Shown here piece after piece: positions 21,166 to 31,080 of a stretch of 64,000 nucleotides of DNA; position 1 is the stretch's first letter, and each line of letters begins with the position of its first letter. A program made the position numbers and the translations under genes. Under the pieces are notes generated by a model that was not told the DNA's origin, ran no database searches, and worked only from the letters and a program-made list of their open reading frames with translations. The stretch covers positions 20,145,047 through 20,209,046 of the forward strand of contig NC_050471.1 in the NCBI RefSeq assembly GCF_013373865.1, in the 5' to 3' direction. This DNA is from Monomorium pharaonis (taxonomy: Eukaryota; Arthropoda; Insecta; Hymenoptera; Formicidae).

Positions 21166-21497
21166 AAAATATCCATCAAAATGAATTTCATCAGAATGAG
21201 TCGTCACCTTCAGTAAGCACTTGTTCAGTTAACACTTCAACACGCAGCACATCGTTACCTAAAAGAAAAAGAACTGAAACAATTAAATCTGAAATTTCTT
21301 CTCTTGAGCAAAACAAGTTTTGGACAATAGCTTCGAAAGCAGTTGAATCGGTTGCAAAAAATGAAGAAACGGAAGATAGCTTAAGGCATTGGATTCTGTA
21401 CTTAGAGAAGGAATTACGTAAGATTAAAAATTCAAAAAAATTAAAGGAATTGCAAAGAAACATCATTGCACTAGTTGACAATGCAGATAGTGATTAA
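21166..21497 (+). CDS. Putative terminal exon of a BESS-like protein
   Basis: An open frame follows a splice-acceptor-like TTTCATATAG and ends at 21497. The product is Ser/Thr-rich, has a basic nuclear-localisation-like cluster (PKRKRTE), and finishes with an amphipathic segment (SLRHWILYLEKELRKIK..) whose hydrophobic spacing resembles the BESS motif at the C-terminus of MADF-BESS DNA-binding proteins. Such proteins are host regulators or passengers of Harbinger-type elements. No upstream MADF exon is visible; the preceding bases are microsatellite, which would lie in the intron. The gene may be a fragment. Confidence 0.35.
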
Positions 21498-22532
21498 ACA
21501 CATATTGTCTTTATATTTTAACTTTTTATGTGATCTCATGTTAAGAATTTTCAAATTGCGTTAGTGTTTTGTAAAATAATTTTTTTTGTTTAATGAAAGT
21601 AGATACATGTGTGTGTACACATATAATTATTTATGTTAATTTTTTTCTATTATAAAGTAAAGTAATGTATAAGAACATATGTGATGTATACATTGTGACG
21701 TGACAGCCGCAGGCTGCTGTCCGTCACAAAGCCCTGAGGACCCTTACGCATTAACATCACGCGGGCTCTGCGTTCTCCCGCTCGGGAGCGGACGCAAAAG
21801 CGTGTTATCTCGTATTTTTGTGTGTGTGACGTCCCACGTGCTGTCCGTTCAATTAATTGTTAAGATTTTTGCAAGCGCTGTATCGCGGGTGCGGCGGAGG
21901 TCGGTGGCTCTGAAGATCTTTTTGTAATTTTGGGACGTCTCGTCTCGACGGAGAACTTCCCGCAGAGTGAATGGACATCGAGGGAGTAAAAGAAGACCCT
22001 TTCTAAGCGGGGGTCTGCAGATAATACCGCCTTTATCTTGCCTACAATTCGTGTCGTTCGAGAATTCCGATACTGCCGCCAAATCACGCTTTCAGGATCC
22101 AGTGAAGGCGCGCGAGGCCGAGGTTCCGACGGGGCGCCCACGAATCCGATCCCGTGCTAGTTCTGGCGGAGATCACGACAATGGGACATCAGTGAACGCC
22201 CTCGTCGAGAAGGAAATAACGACCTGGTGCCTGGCCAGGAGACAAGAACCTGCCAGAGGAAAGCGCCAGAAATTCCCACGCACGGGGCCCAACAGTATCG
22301 ACCACCGCGCCTGGATCGATCAGCCGGTGACAGCGTGCACGCCGCGCGCTGCGCGAAAATCGATTTTTGGAAAATCGACCAATAAGGGCCCGGAGTGTCG
22401 GGGGCAAGGTGGGGCGCGTCGCCGAGCAGCCCTCGCAGGATCCAGGATTCCGCACTCGAGCTGTGGACGTTGTATTGTCTTGTGCGTGCGATCCAGATCC
22501 CGAGCTGAGATACCATGTAAGAGGACGCAGGA

Positions 22533-22602
22533 AGTAGGAAAGCTAGACCGGTTCTAACTCGGGAGCTCCGAGGGGGGTGCGGGGGTGCGGGGGATTTCTT
22601 GC
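22533..22602 (+). repeat. Left terminal inverted repeat of the Polinton
   Basis: AGTAGGAA, four unmatched bases, then AGACCGGTTCTAACTCGGG and a G-rich tail ending GGGGATT. It matches the inverse of 40311-40380. A further inverted copy of its inner half lies at 22675-22722, so the left end can also fold on itself. Confidence 0.85.
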
Positions 22603-22723
22603 TGGTAAAGGGGAGGGGGAGGCGTCATTTTCTCCCCACCAACGTGACGCCCCCTCCTCCTTTAACAGCAAGAGACCCCCGCACCCCCACACTCCCCTCG
22701 GAGCTCAGGAGTTTTAGAACCAA
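22547..22723. repeat. Hairpin at the left Polinton end
   Basis: The TIR core at 22549-22597 is repeated inverted at 22675-22722 (CCCCCGCACCCCC..CTCGGAGCTC), giving a 175-bp stem-loop with G/C-rich stems just inside the terminus. Confidence 0.8.
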
Positions 22724-22769
22724 TATCCCCCCCCCCTCGATTTTTTCACGTACTCCATATGTCACTGTA

Positions 22770-23065
22770 GACCATGTTGTGCTGGGAATGAAGAGATCTT
22801 TTGGAATCAATCCATCATTATATTTTTTAATTTTTCTAACGATGAGCCGACTCCAAAAGATTCCCCCTCCCCCAAGATATTAGAAACGTATAGTTTTTAG
22901 ACTTACATTACGACTTTCGTCGTGTTGGGAGATATTTTTTTCATGTAATCCATGTCACTTGTGCGTTGAATTGGGAGCAAAGAGATCTAATAAACCCCGA
23001 GCAATGTTAGATTTTTTAAATTTTTTCTAATATCGTACTGAGTCCAAGAGATCTTCCCCCTCCTC
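22770..23065. repeat. Diverged tandem duplication of about 155 bp
   Basis: Two units share the landmarks TGTCACT, AAGAGATCT, a T-rich block and a CCCCCTCC tail (22770-22872 and 22940-23060). Non-coding, within the Polinton left arm. Confidence 0.55.
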
Positions 23066-23108
23066 ATCGTTTTTGAAATCAGCACACACAAATGAATTTA
23101 ATTACGAT

Positions 23109-23524
23109 GATATAGTGGCGAGTCGATCGGTGCATAAGAACACCTCACATTCGCCAACGAAAAACATTCGCGTCAATAGTGTAACATGCAATTATGATTA
23201 TAAAAAATATTAAAAACAATTTGTCGAAGCTGACACGTGGGGATTGCGATATTTGTCGATTAGGTGACAATGATCACGTACCCACGCATCATCGATATTT
23301 GCCGATTAGATGGCAGTGACTGCGCACCTGCACATCAAGATGATACGTGGGTACGTGACCATTGTCACCTAATCGACAAATATCACCAGCCTCCACGTAT
23401 CATCTTCAGCAAATTGTTTTTAATATTTTTTATAATCATAATTGCATGTTTCGCGATATGACGCGAATGGTTTTCGAGTAACGAATGCGAAGCGTGCCCA
23501 TCCACCAGGCGACTCGCCACTAGC
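23109..23524. repeat. Approximately 415-bp hairpin inside the Polinton left arm
   Basis: GTGGCGAGTCGATCGG at 23115 pairs with its inverse at the right end (..CGACTCGCCAC). The arms continue through CATGCAATTATGATTATA and into an inner pair around CACGTGGG..GTCGATTAGG. Total arm length is about 200 bp each. It could be a foldback insertion or a structured regulatory or replication region. Confidence 0.75.
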
Positions 23525-23569
23525 ACTTCTTTCACAGTTGACATGGCGATGGGCCACGTGATGAACAAA

Positions 23570-23700
23570 AAGCACCCCGCCTTCGGAGTCCGATGCATTC
23601 ACGTCGTAACTGTTCCCCCAATTGATAAATTGTCAATCAATTGGGAAAAGAGCTACGCGTGAACGACTCGGACTCCGAAGGCGAAGTGCAGTCATCCATC
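23570..23700. repeat. Second hairpin in the Polinton left arm
   Basis: CCTTCGGAGTCCGATGCATTC and the inverse GACTCGGACTCCGAAGG form arms around an inner pair CCCAATTGAT..ATCAATTGGG. Confidence 0.75.
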
Positions 23701-24049
23701 ATGCGACCGATCGCATGTATTATTTTCACACGCGTAAAAAACTGAATTCGCGAAACGCCCGTCCCGACGCGGAAATGTCCATCTCGACGGGTGGACGACT
23801 CGAGACTGACTGACTGACAATGAGTAAGTACACCTTTCTTATTGTGCGAGATGCTGCGTACGTAGCGGAATCTTTCATCAGTCGGAAGTTATTATTTAGA
23901 CGTTAGATAAGATAGCGCCAACGCTTCGATCGATACAACTTGTAAATAAGGGATGCGGTCTAGCGTTCTCTCGCGCGCTCTTACTCTCATTCACCGCATA
24001 TATATTTTTGCACGTTTTTTACTCACACCAAGCTTATGATATTAATAAG

Positions 24050-24905
24050 GGAAGACGTGGGGAGGGGAAGTCGTGGGAATAATCTTACTCTTTGCTATCG
24101 GTGATAGACAAAATGTGTCGCCATAACAGTTAAAATTTTATAAATAAAAACGTCGTAATTTTCTGTGTCGGCGTCGACTTATGAGGGGGGACAATGCACG
24201 TAGTCGTGGAAGAAGATACCTTTTGAGCCCTACCGAAGACAAAATAATATAAAAAATCTGAGAAGTGGTGTATAATTCAAAATAAGAAACGTTTGTCACA
24301 CCGACTGACGTTTTAACTGAATTGTAAATAAGGGATGCGATTCGTGGAAGGGATGCGATTCGTGGAAGGGATGCGATTTGCGGTTAAGTATCGATACCTG
24401 ATAGTTGCTTGTAAAAAAATAGCGGCTCGCTGTGAAATTGTATAGTTAAAAACAAAATAACAAAATGCTTCGGTTGAGACAAAGGGAAAAAAGATAAAAT
24501 ATACAAAGATTAGATGTAGGTAGGGGGAAGTCGTTGGAAAAAAATTTTGAAATTCTCTCTACTATCAGCGATAGACGAAATCTATTGTCCAAACGGTTAA
24601 AATTTGTAAATAACAATGTTATAATTTTTTTGTCGGCTGCTAACTTATGAGACGCGTAGTCATGGGAGAAGATACTCTTGAAATCCATCGAAGACAAAAT
24701 AATGTGAAAACTTGAGAAGTGTATTGGATGGAGAAATAAAAAACGTTTGTCGCACCGACACCTCAATCGCTACGAGGAATGCGATTCGCGGTTTAGCACC
24801 GATATCCAGCTGTTCGCAGAATTAGGAGCTTTCTTTGAAATTATATATAAACAAAAATGGCGATGCCTATGTTCTGGTTGAGACAAAGGCAGACAAAGGA
24901 TTATA
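24050..24905. repeat. Diverged tandem duplication upstream of the first Polinton gene
   Basis: Blocks at about 24050-24475 and 24510-24870 share AGTCGT..GGAA, a TATCGGTGATAGACAAAAT-like line, GTCGGC..ACTTATGAG, GAAGACAAAATAAT and GAAACGTTTGTC..CACCGAC. A triplicated GGGATGCGATTCGTGGAA word lies at 24332-24385. Two promoter-like starts may have been duplicated (GCTTCGGTTGAGACAAAG at 24468, GTTCTGGTTGAGACAAAG at 24871). Confidence 0.65.
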
Positions 24906-24910
24906 GGAAG

Positions 24911-24918
24911 TATATAAA
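24911..24918 (+). promoter_or_regulatory. TATA box of the first Polinton gene
   Basis: TATATAAA lies directly over the most upstream ATG (24918), so that ATG cannot be in the mRNA if this TATA is used. The decayed second Polinton has TATATATAACTGG at the same relative place, retaining the TATA but not the ATG. Confidence 0.65.
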
Positions 24919-25001
24919 TGGTCAGAAAAAATGCACGATCGCACAGTCGACTTGAAGTTCAAGATGTGAGAAGTTCATGTGAGCGAATCAGTGTGAAAAA
25001 A

Positions 25002-25676
25002 ATGACTTCGAATAAAGTGATGGTGGAACTTGTAGACATCATAGATGTCGAAGTGATAGACATTGCAGACGATGATGTCGAAGTGATAAACATTGCGGAC
25101 GATGATGTCGAAGTGATAGACATTGCGGACGATGATGATGTCGAAATGATAGACATTGCAGACGATGAAAACGAAGTGATAGATATTGTGGATGGTGCAA
25201 ATAATGTGATAAACATTGTGGATAATCATCCGGAAAACTTTAATGTTGTGGACAATATACAACAAATGGACGATGCCCAGATAATAGACGTTGTGAATGA
25301 CATTAATTTTGAGGATATAATGGATGAAGAGAGCGTAGCATCGGAAGATAGTAACTACATTAGTGATGATTGCAGCGAGGACAGCGAGGATTATATCGAT
25401 GTCGTTGAGAAACATTTGACACCTGCGGAAGTGCGTGCCATAACCGCAAGATCGAAACATTGCGGTATATACTTTTATTACACCACGGGTGGTACATATT
25501 CAGTATGTGCCGAATGCATTATGCGAATAGCGGACACTGATTTCGGAATAATGCATGCTTTTAATAAACATATTACTAATGCGTTCGGTAGGCTGGATGG
25601 AAAATATTGCTCAAATTGTAGACAGCCCATGTTTGTAATGATTCCCAGTAACTTGTGTCCGGTTTGCACAGTGTAA
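25002..25676 (+). CDS. Acidic repeat protein with C-terminal zinc-binding cysteines
   Basis: An unrecognised Polinton protein of about 224 aa. The N-terminal half carries six or so degenerate tandem repeats of ten to twelve residues around V-E-V-I-D-I-A-D-D-D, so it is extremely acidic. The C-terminal half has Cys-x2-Cys pairs (CAEC, CSNC, CPVC) that could form zinc knuckles. I chose the ATG at 25002 rather than 24918 because a TATA box overlaps the latter and the second Polinton does not conserve it. It precedes polB by 36 bp on the same strand. An acidic, zinc-binding protein could be a regulator or DNA mimic, but this is a guess. Confidence 0.7.
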   Translation: MTSNKVMVELVDIIDVEVIDIADDDVEVINIADDDVEVIDIADDDDVEMIDIADDENEVIDIVDGANNVINIVDNHPENFNVVDNIQQMDDAQIIDVVNDINFEDIMDEESVASEDSNYISDDCSEDSEDYIDVVEKHLTPAEVRAITARSKHCGIYFYYTTGGTYSVCAECIMRIADTDFGIMHAFNKHITNAFGRLDGKYCSNCRQPMFVMIPSNLCPVCTV

Positions 25677-25712
25677 AGACTTATTAATTATTGAAAAAAA
25701 TAGTATTAAAAA

Positions 25713-28700
25713 ATGGAACATTTTGAGCGCGAGCTGTTGGACCAAATTGACAGGGTCGCTACCTTGGGCGAGTGTTTCGAGTGGTTGCAGCGGTGCGACG
25801 AGTGTATCGAACGACTCGAGGAACATAGCCGCGTCAAGCGCCCTCGACTCAACGTTGGACAAAGACAATCTTTGGTGGCGAGAATCGCGCGACTTGCGGG
25901 TGAAAAGACGCGACTGCAAAGACGTTTCGTGCACGTCGGTGGTAATTACGCGAGTGACTCGTGTGACAACGCGGACAGACTCGTGTGGCGAGAAATTGAC
26001 ACCGCGTTTGAGAATCGCGTTCTGACAGGAGCGGTTATTAATGGGAACTACATTGAACCGCGAAAGTTTTTAGAAGACGCTGGTGGCATAGTACTCGAGC
26101 GAGTGCGGGACGCTATTGAAAGACACAACTCTGTGAAAGTGAACACCGCATTCAATGGCGTATTTGTAACGGGCGACAAACGCGCCAATAAAAGTATTAC
26201 CACGAAAAACAGTGATCTCTTTAGAACATCAGACTTGGATGAGTGGTACGAGCGGTGCGTTATCGAGCCCACGTTAGCATCGCTCGAGGAATTCCAAGAA
26301 CGCGATAGTGGGTGGGCGTTGTCGCGTATACAGAATTTGACTGTAAATGTGAATAAGTACAATTCTATGCGCGCGGGATGTCACGTGATATTACCGCAGG
26401 AAATAATAACAAAGCGTGCGGTTGTTAACGTGAAATCGATGGACAATGCTTGCTTCGCATGGTCTGTGATAGCCGCTCTATATCCCGCAGAAAGAAATTC
26501 AGAAAGGGAGTCATCGTACCCTCATTATACAAACGTTCTGAATTTCGATGACATTGAGTTTCCAATCGCGTTAAAAGACATTAAAAAATTCGAGAGACTA
26601 AATAATATTTCGGTCAACGTCTTCGAGATCCAAAAGGATCAAACTGAAACCTATAAAATTCTCCCGCTAAGACTCTCCAACGACAAGAAGGAGAAGCATG
26701 TTAATCTGCTATACGTGCAAGATCCACGCGAAGACAACGTGGGGCACTTTGCATGCATCAAGGATCTGTCTCGTCTAGTGAGCTCACAACTCAGTAAAAA
26801 GGAACACAAAAAATATATTTGTGACCGGTGAGTAATAATTTTATAAATGTTGTATTAATTTTTTATAATAAAAAATAAAAATTTACGCTATTTTTTTACA
26901 GATGTTTACATTACTTTAGTTCTGTGGAAAAGTTGGATGTCCACAGCGTAGATTGCCAGAAAATGAACGACTGCGCCATCCAATTACCTACTGAAGACGA
27001 GAAATGGCTGAGCTTCCGCAACATCAACAATAAGGAGCGCGTGCCGTTTGTCGTCTATGCCGACCTGGAGTGTACATTGGAGAAGATGGAAAAGGAGGAT
27101 ATGGAAATATCGTACCAACAGCATCATCATCAAGTATTTAGCTTGGGATATTATGTACATTGTTCGTACGATGACACATTATCGGGATATTGGTTTTATC
27201 GCGATAAGGATTGTATCGCATGGTTCACTAAACAATTAGAGAAATTAGCGCATCGCGTAAAATCAATTTTATCTGCTAAGGTCCCCATGGAAACTCTATC
27301 GAAAGAGCAATGGGAGGCATATCGTAACGCAAAGCAGTGTCATATTTGTGATAAGCCGTTCGCACCGGATGATACACGAGTGCGAGATCATTGCTATCTC
27401 ACCGGTCGTTATCGCGGTCCCGCGCATTCGCTTTGTAACTTGTGTTATCAAAATGTGTTGTACATACCAGTAATTTTCCATAATTTATCCGGATACGATT
27501 CACACTTCATTATTAGAGAAATAGCCACAACATTCAAAGGGAATATCGATGTGCTTCCCGTTACAAAAGAAAAATATATTTCTTTTACGAAGCATGTCAT
27601 AGGTACCGCCGATGAATTAGACCCAAACAATCACATAAAATTACGATTCATAGATTCGTATAAATTTCTCAATTCTAGTCTTGAAAAATTGGCATCATTT
27701 CTCGGTAAAGAAAAACTAAAAATTGTACGTAAGAAATTTTCAAATTTATCTGACGAAGAATTCGATTTATTGACTCGTAAAGGCATATTCCCATACGAGT
27801 ATGTTGACTGTGTCGCAAAATTGAAGGAAACGCGTTTGCCATCGCGCGAATTATTCTTTAGTTCGTTGACGGGCGATACCGTGTCCGAGAGTGATTACGC
27901 GCACGCCAAGAACGTATGGGATCGATTCTCTATTCGAACGCTGGGCGAATACAGCGATCTGTATTTGAAAACAGATGTATTGTTGTTAGCCGACGTTTTT
28001 GAAAATTTTCGTGACAAATGTGTCGAAAGTTATGGTCTCGACCCCGCACATTACTATACATTACCGGGATTCACGTGGGACGCTATGCTTAAATATACAC
28101 GCGTCAATTTCGAGTTGCTCACCGACATCGATATGGTAATGTTTATTGAGCGCGGTATACGCGGAGGTCTGAGTCAATGTTCCGGCAGATACGCGCAGGC
28201 TAACAACAAGTACATGCAGACGTACGACCCATCGAAACCATCGTCGTACCTCATGTATTTCGATGTAAATAATTTGTACGGATGGGCAATGTGTCAGCCG
28301 CTGCCCTATGGAGAATTTCAATGGGTCGAAGACGTCTCAAATTTTGACGTAAATGCGATCGCTGTTGATTCGCCCACAGGGTACATTCTCGAAGTCGATC
28401 TGGAGTATCCGCAACATCTGCACGATCGACATACTGACCTACCGTTCTGCCCGACGCGCGATAAGCCGCCTAGCAAGCGAGAACGTAAACTTTTAGCGAC
28501 CTTGCACGATAAGAAGCGGTACGTCATTCATTATCGCAACTTGCAGCAATGCACTCGTCATGGTCTCCGCATAACACAGATACATCGTGTATTACAATTC
28601 GTTCAATCCACCTGGCTTCGCGATTATATCGAGTTAAACACACAATTTCGTACCCTCGCGAAAAACGATTTCGAGAAAAATTTATATAAATTGATGAATA

Positions 28701-29476
28701 ACGCCGTATTCGGAAAAACTATGGAAAATGTGCGCAATCACGTAGATGTAAAACTTTTGACAAAATGGACAGGACGATACGGTGCGGAGGCAATGATTGC
28801 TAAACCAAATTTCCACAGTCGCAGTGTTTTTGCAGAAAATTTAATTGCAGTCGAACTCCGAAAACTTGAAGTGAAATTCAACAAGCCGATTTATGTAGGT
28901 ATGTGTATACTAGACATATCGAAAATTTGCTTGTATGAATTTCACCACGAGTACATGCTACCTTTGTACCATGACAAATCTAAAGTCATGTACACAGATA
29001 CTGATAGTCTCGTGTATCACATCGAGTGCGACGACGTATATGAAAATATAAGACGCGATATCACAAGGTTCGACACGAGCGATTATCCGACTGGTAACGC
29101 GTACGGTATGCCTCTTGCGAACAAAAAAGTTCCCGGGCTAATGAAGGACGAAAACAACGGTGCGATAATGACCGAGTTCGTTGGACTCAGGGCGAAAATG
29201 TACGCGTTAAAGGTGGATGGAAAAAATGACACTAAAAAGGCAAAGGGTGTAAAGTGTAACGTTGTCGCAAGAACGATAACATTCGACGACTACATGCGGT
29301 GTCTGCGAGATGAGATAGAGATGACGCGTCATCAGTCGTGTATACGATCTAAATTGCATGAGGTATACACGATACGTGAAACGAAAATAGCTCTAAGTCC
29401 ATACGACGACAAGTGGTATCTCGTACCTGATTCGGTAAAGACGTTGCCGTGGGGACATTATCAAATACCTTTATAA
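25713..29476 (+). CDS. Protein-primed-type DNA polymerase B, spliced
   Basis: The exons 25713-26827 and 26902-29476 join to 1,229 codons. Residues 1-75 look coiled-coil. Residues about 235-365 form a compact domain with Cys247 (NACFAW) and His345 (GHF) that could be a cysteine-protease-like fold (inference). A C2HC finger (C370, C373, H386, C390) is split by the intron. Then come the 3'-5' exonuclease motifs (YADLEC near 424, NLSGYDSHF near 565, YLKTDVLLLADVF near 735) and an HNH-like Cys cluster near 518 (CHICDKPF..DHCYL). The polymerase motifs are A (DVNNLYGWAM near 826), B (KLMNNAVFGKTMEN near 965) and C (YTDTDS near 1069). This is the replicative enzyme of the element, acting in the nucleus. 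All motifs are intact. Confidence 0.93.
26828..26901 (+). other. 74-bp spliceosomal intron in polB
   Basis: The donor GTGAGT at 26828 and acceptor TTTTTTTACAG ending at 26901 enclose an AT-rich 74-bp intron. Removing it joins CG|A into an Arg codon and restores a Cys-x2-Cys..His..Cys finger plus a continuous frame into the polymerase. Unspliced, the frame stops at 26831. Confidence 0.9.
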
Positions 29477-29833
29477 TATTTTTTGTATTGTACAGCCATT
29501 TTTATATTTTATGTATTTTATACTTTACATTTATATTTTAATGTTCACGTTTCGCATATTTTACAGTTTATATTTTATGTATTTTACGTTTTACATTTAT
29601 TTTATAATTTTACATTTAATACTTCATATATTTTACGTGTTACACATATTATGTATTTTATGTTATATGTATTTTTAAAAAAATTATTTGATAATTTATG
29701 TGTAACGTTAGAAATGGACGATGGAAGGATAATAATAAAGATGCTTCATATATGTCACAAAAAAATTATATTTTTTATATAATGTATGCACTACGCTTTA
29801 TATGTTTATAATAAAAACAATTTTTTATACTGA
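29477..29833. other. Convergent intergenic region with polyadenylation signals
   Basis: AT-rich sequence between the ends of polB (plus) and integrase (minus). AATAAA-like signals for both strands lie around 29808-29840. Repeated TTTTACGTTTTACATTTAT words occur at 29520-29680; no gene. Confidence 0.6.
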
Positions 29834-30781
29834 TTAAATAACATTGTCTTTGTGTATCCACGAATTGTGTGATCCATCGAATCCCAACCACTTGACATAA
29901 ACCTCGTTTCCTTTCCTGCGCAATACTTTCTCTACCAGAAATACATCCGGGTGAGTCGCGCGATGCAACTCATGCTCGTAGAACGCTCCAGCGATAGATG
30001 TTCCACGATAATCCTCGAGTAAATAAGTTACGGGGTTGGTACGCTGCACTTTAACGATCTTGAACACCTCGGTTGTCCAATTTGGTGTGTAACCTTTCTC
30101 GAAAATTGTCTTGTACTTGCTCACGCGTACAGAGTCGCCTACTTTGAATTTCGCTGGACCAACAATCTTTATAGTGCTGTATATCGTATCCAAGAGTCTT
30201 TCAGCCATCGCAGGAGTTACGTCGACGGGTCGCACACCGATCGTTCGGTGCTTCCGAACGTTGTAATTCGACACGAGACGTGATAACAGGTCAATCCACT
30301 TGTAATTACCGTTGAGCGTAAACTGCTTCCACATATCGTTCTTCAGCGTGCGATTAAAGCGTTCGACGACCGACGCCTTCATTACCGAGTACGTGGAATA
30401 ATGGTTAATGTCATGTTTTTGCAATAGTTTCTGCACGTCGGCGTTGTAAAACTCCTTCCCCATATCGGTTTGTAAATTTTTCGGACGTCTGCCGCTCTCT
30501 TGAATTATCTCAGCGATAGCGTCAGCTGTCTCGCTTCCACTTTTGCTCTTGAGCGGTATAGCCCACGCGTACTTGCTCAACACATCGATGATGGTAAGTA
30601 TGTAGTGGTAACCTTTGTTGAAACGTGAGTACGGAATCATCTCGACGATATCGGCCTGCCACAGATCATCGTATCCTCGAACTATGACGTGTCTCCGCGG
30701 AAAATTTTTTCTCGCTGAAGCGTGCAGTTCCTCGACAAGTCGTCGTTTTTCGGAACTAACATTAGATTTCGGTAATTTCAT
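29834..30781 (-). CDS. Retroviral-type integrase with chromodomain
   Basis: 315 aa, the length expected for Polinton integrases. The catalytic triad is visible as Asp44 (WQADIVEM), Asp106 (LQTDMGKEF) and Glu140 (ASVVERFNRTLK), a D,D-34-E spacing. The last 30 residues (VYVKWLGFDGSHNSWI) form a chromodomain, which would steer integration to marked chromatin. It is the last gene of a minus-strand block of four. It would join the linear element DNA into the host chromosome and generate the 6-bp duplication seen here. The frame is intact and starts at an ATG 58 bp after the 75-aa gene. Confidence 0.95.
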   Translation of the reverse strand: MKLPKSNVSSEKRRLVEELHASARKNFPRRHVIVRGYDDLWQADIVEMIPYSRFNKGYHYILTIIDVLSKYAWAIPLKSKSGSETADAIAEIIQESGRRPKNLQTDMGKEFYNADVQKLLQKHDINHYSTYSVMKASVVERFNRTLKNDMWKQFTLNGNYKWIDLLSRLVSNYNVRKHRTIGVRPVDVTPAMAERLLDTIYSTIKIVGPAKFKVGDSVRVSKYKTIFEKGYTPNWTTEVFKIVKVQRTNPVTYLLEDYRGTSIAGAFYEHELHRATHPDVFLVEKVLRRKGNEVYVKWLGFDGSHNSWIHKDNVI

Positions 30782-30839
30782 GTTTGATGTATGGGGTGAC
30801 GTCGATCAACTGATTTGTTTTGACGATACGCAAGTTAAT

Positions 30840-31067
30840 TTATAATAAGGCCTGCCTCGCGAATTCTTCGATGATGGACAGCATCTCGTTGTCATGAGCG
30901 TTATGACCAGCCCGATGCGAGGCTTCGAGCAACCGTAGACGATCCACCAGTTCGTTAGGATCGTCCCAATGCACGTAATCGATCATGTTGTCGTTTATTG
31001 TCATAGCGCGAGGTAATTCCTTTCCGATTGCATCATCGTTTGGTGTCATAGCGCGAGGTAATCCCAT
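30840..31067 (-). CDS. Small Polinton protein, 75 aa
   Basis: No domain recognised by name. It contains a conserved-looking core (YVHWDDPNELVDRLRLLEAS) followed by a His/Asn-rich turn and a helix (IIEEFARQALL), a pattern I associate with small hypothetical proteins next to Polinton integrases. A duplicated segment (LPRAMT..ND) at the N-terminus hints at a short internal repeat. It lies between the 339-aa protein (14 bp away) and integrase, so it is probably co-transcribed. Confidence 0.65.
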   Translation of the reverse strand: MGLPRAMTPNDDAIGKELPRAMTINDNMIDYVHWDDPNELVDRLRLLEASHRAGHNAHDNEMLSIIEEFARQALL

Positions 31068-31080
31068 TCCGCTCGTAAAA

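Noticed and set aside
24918..25001. Upstream ATG as start of the acidic Polinton gene
   Set aside because: It is overlapped by the TATA box and not conserved in the second Polinton.
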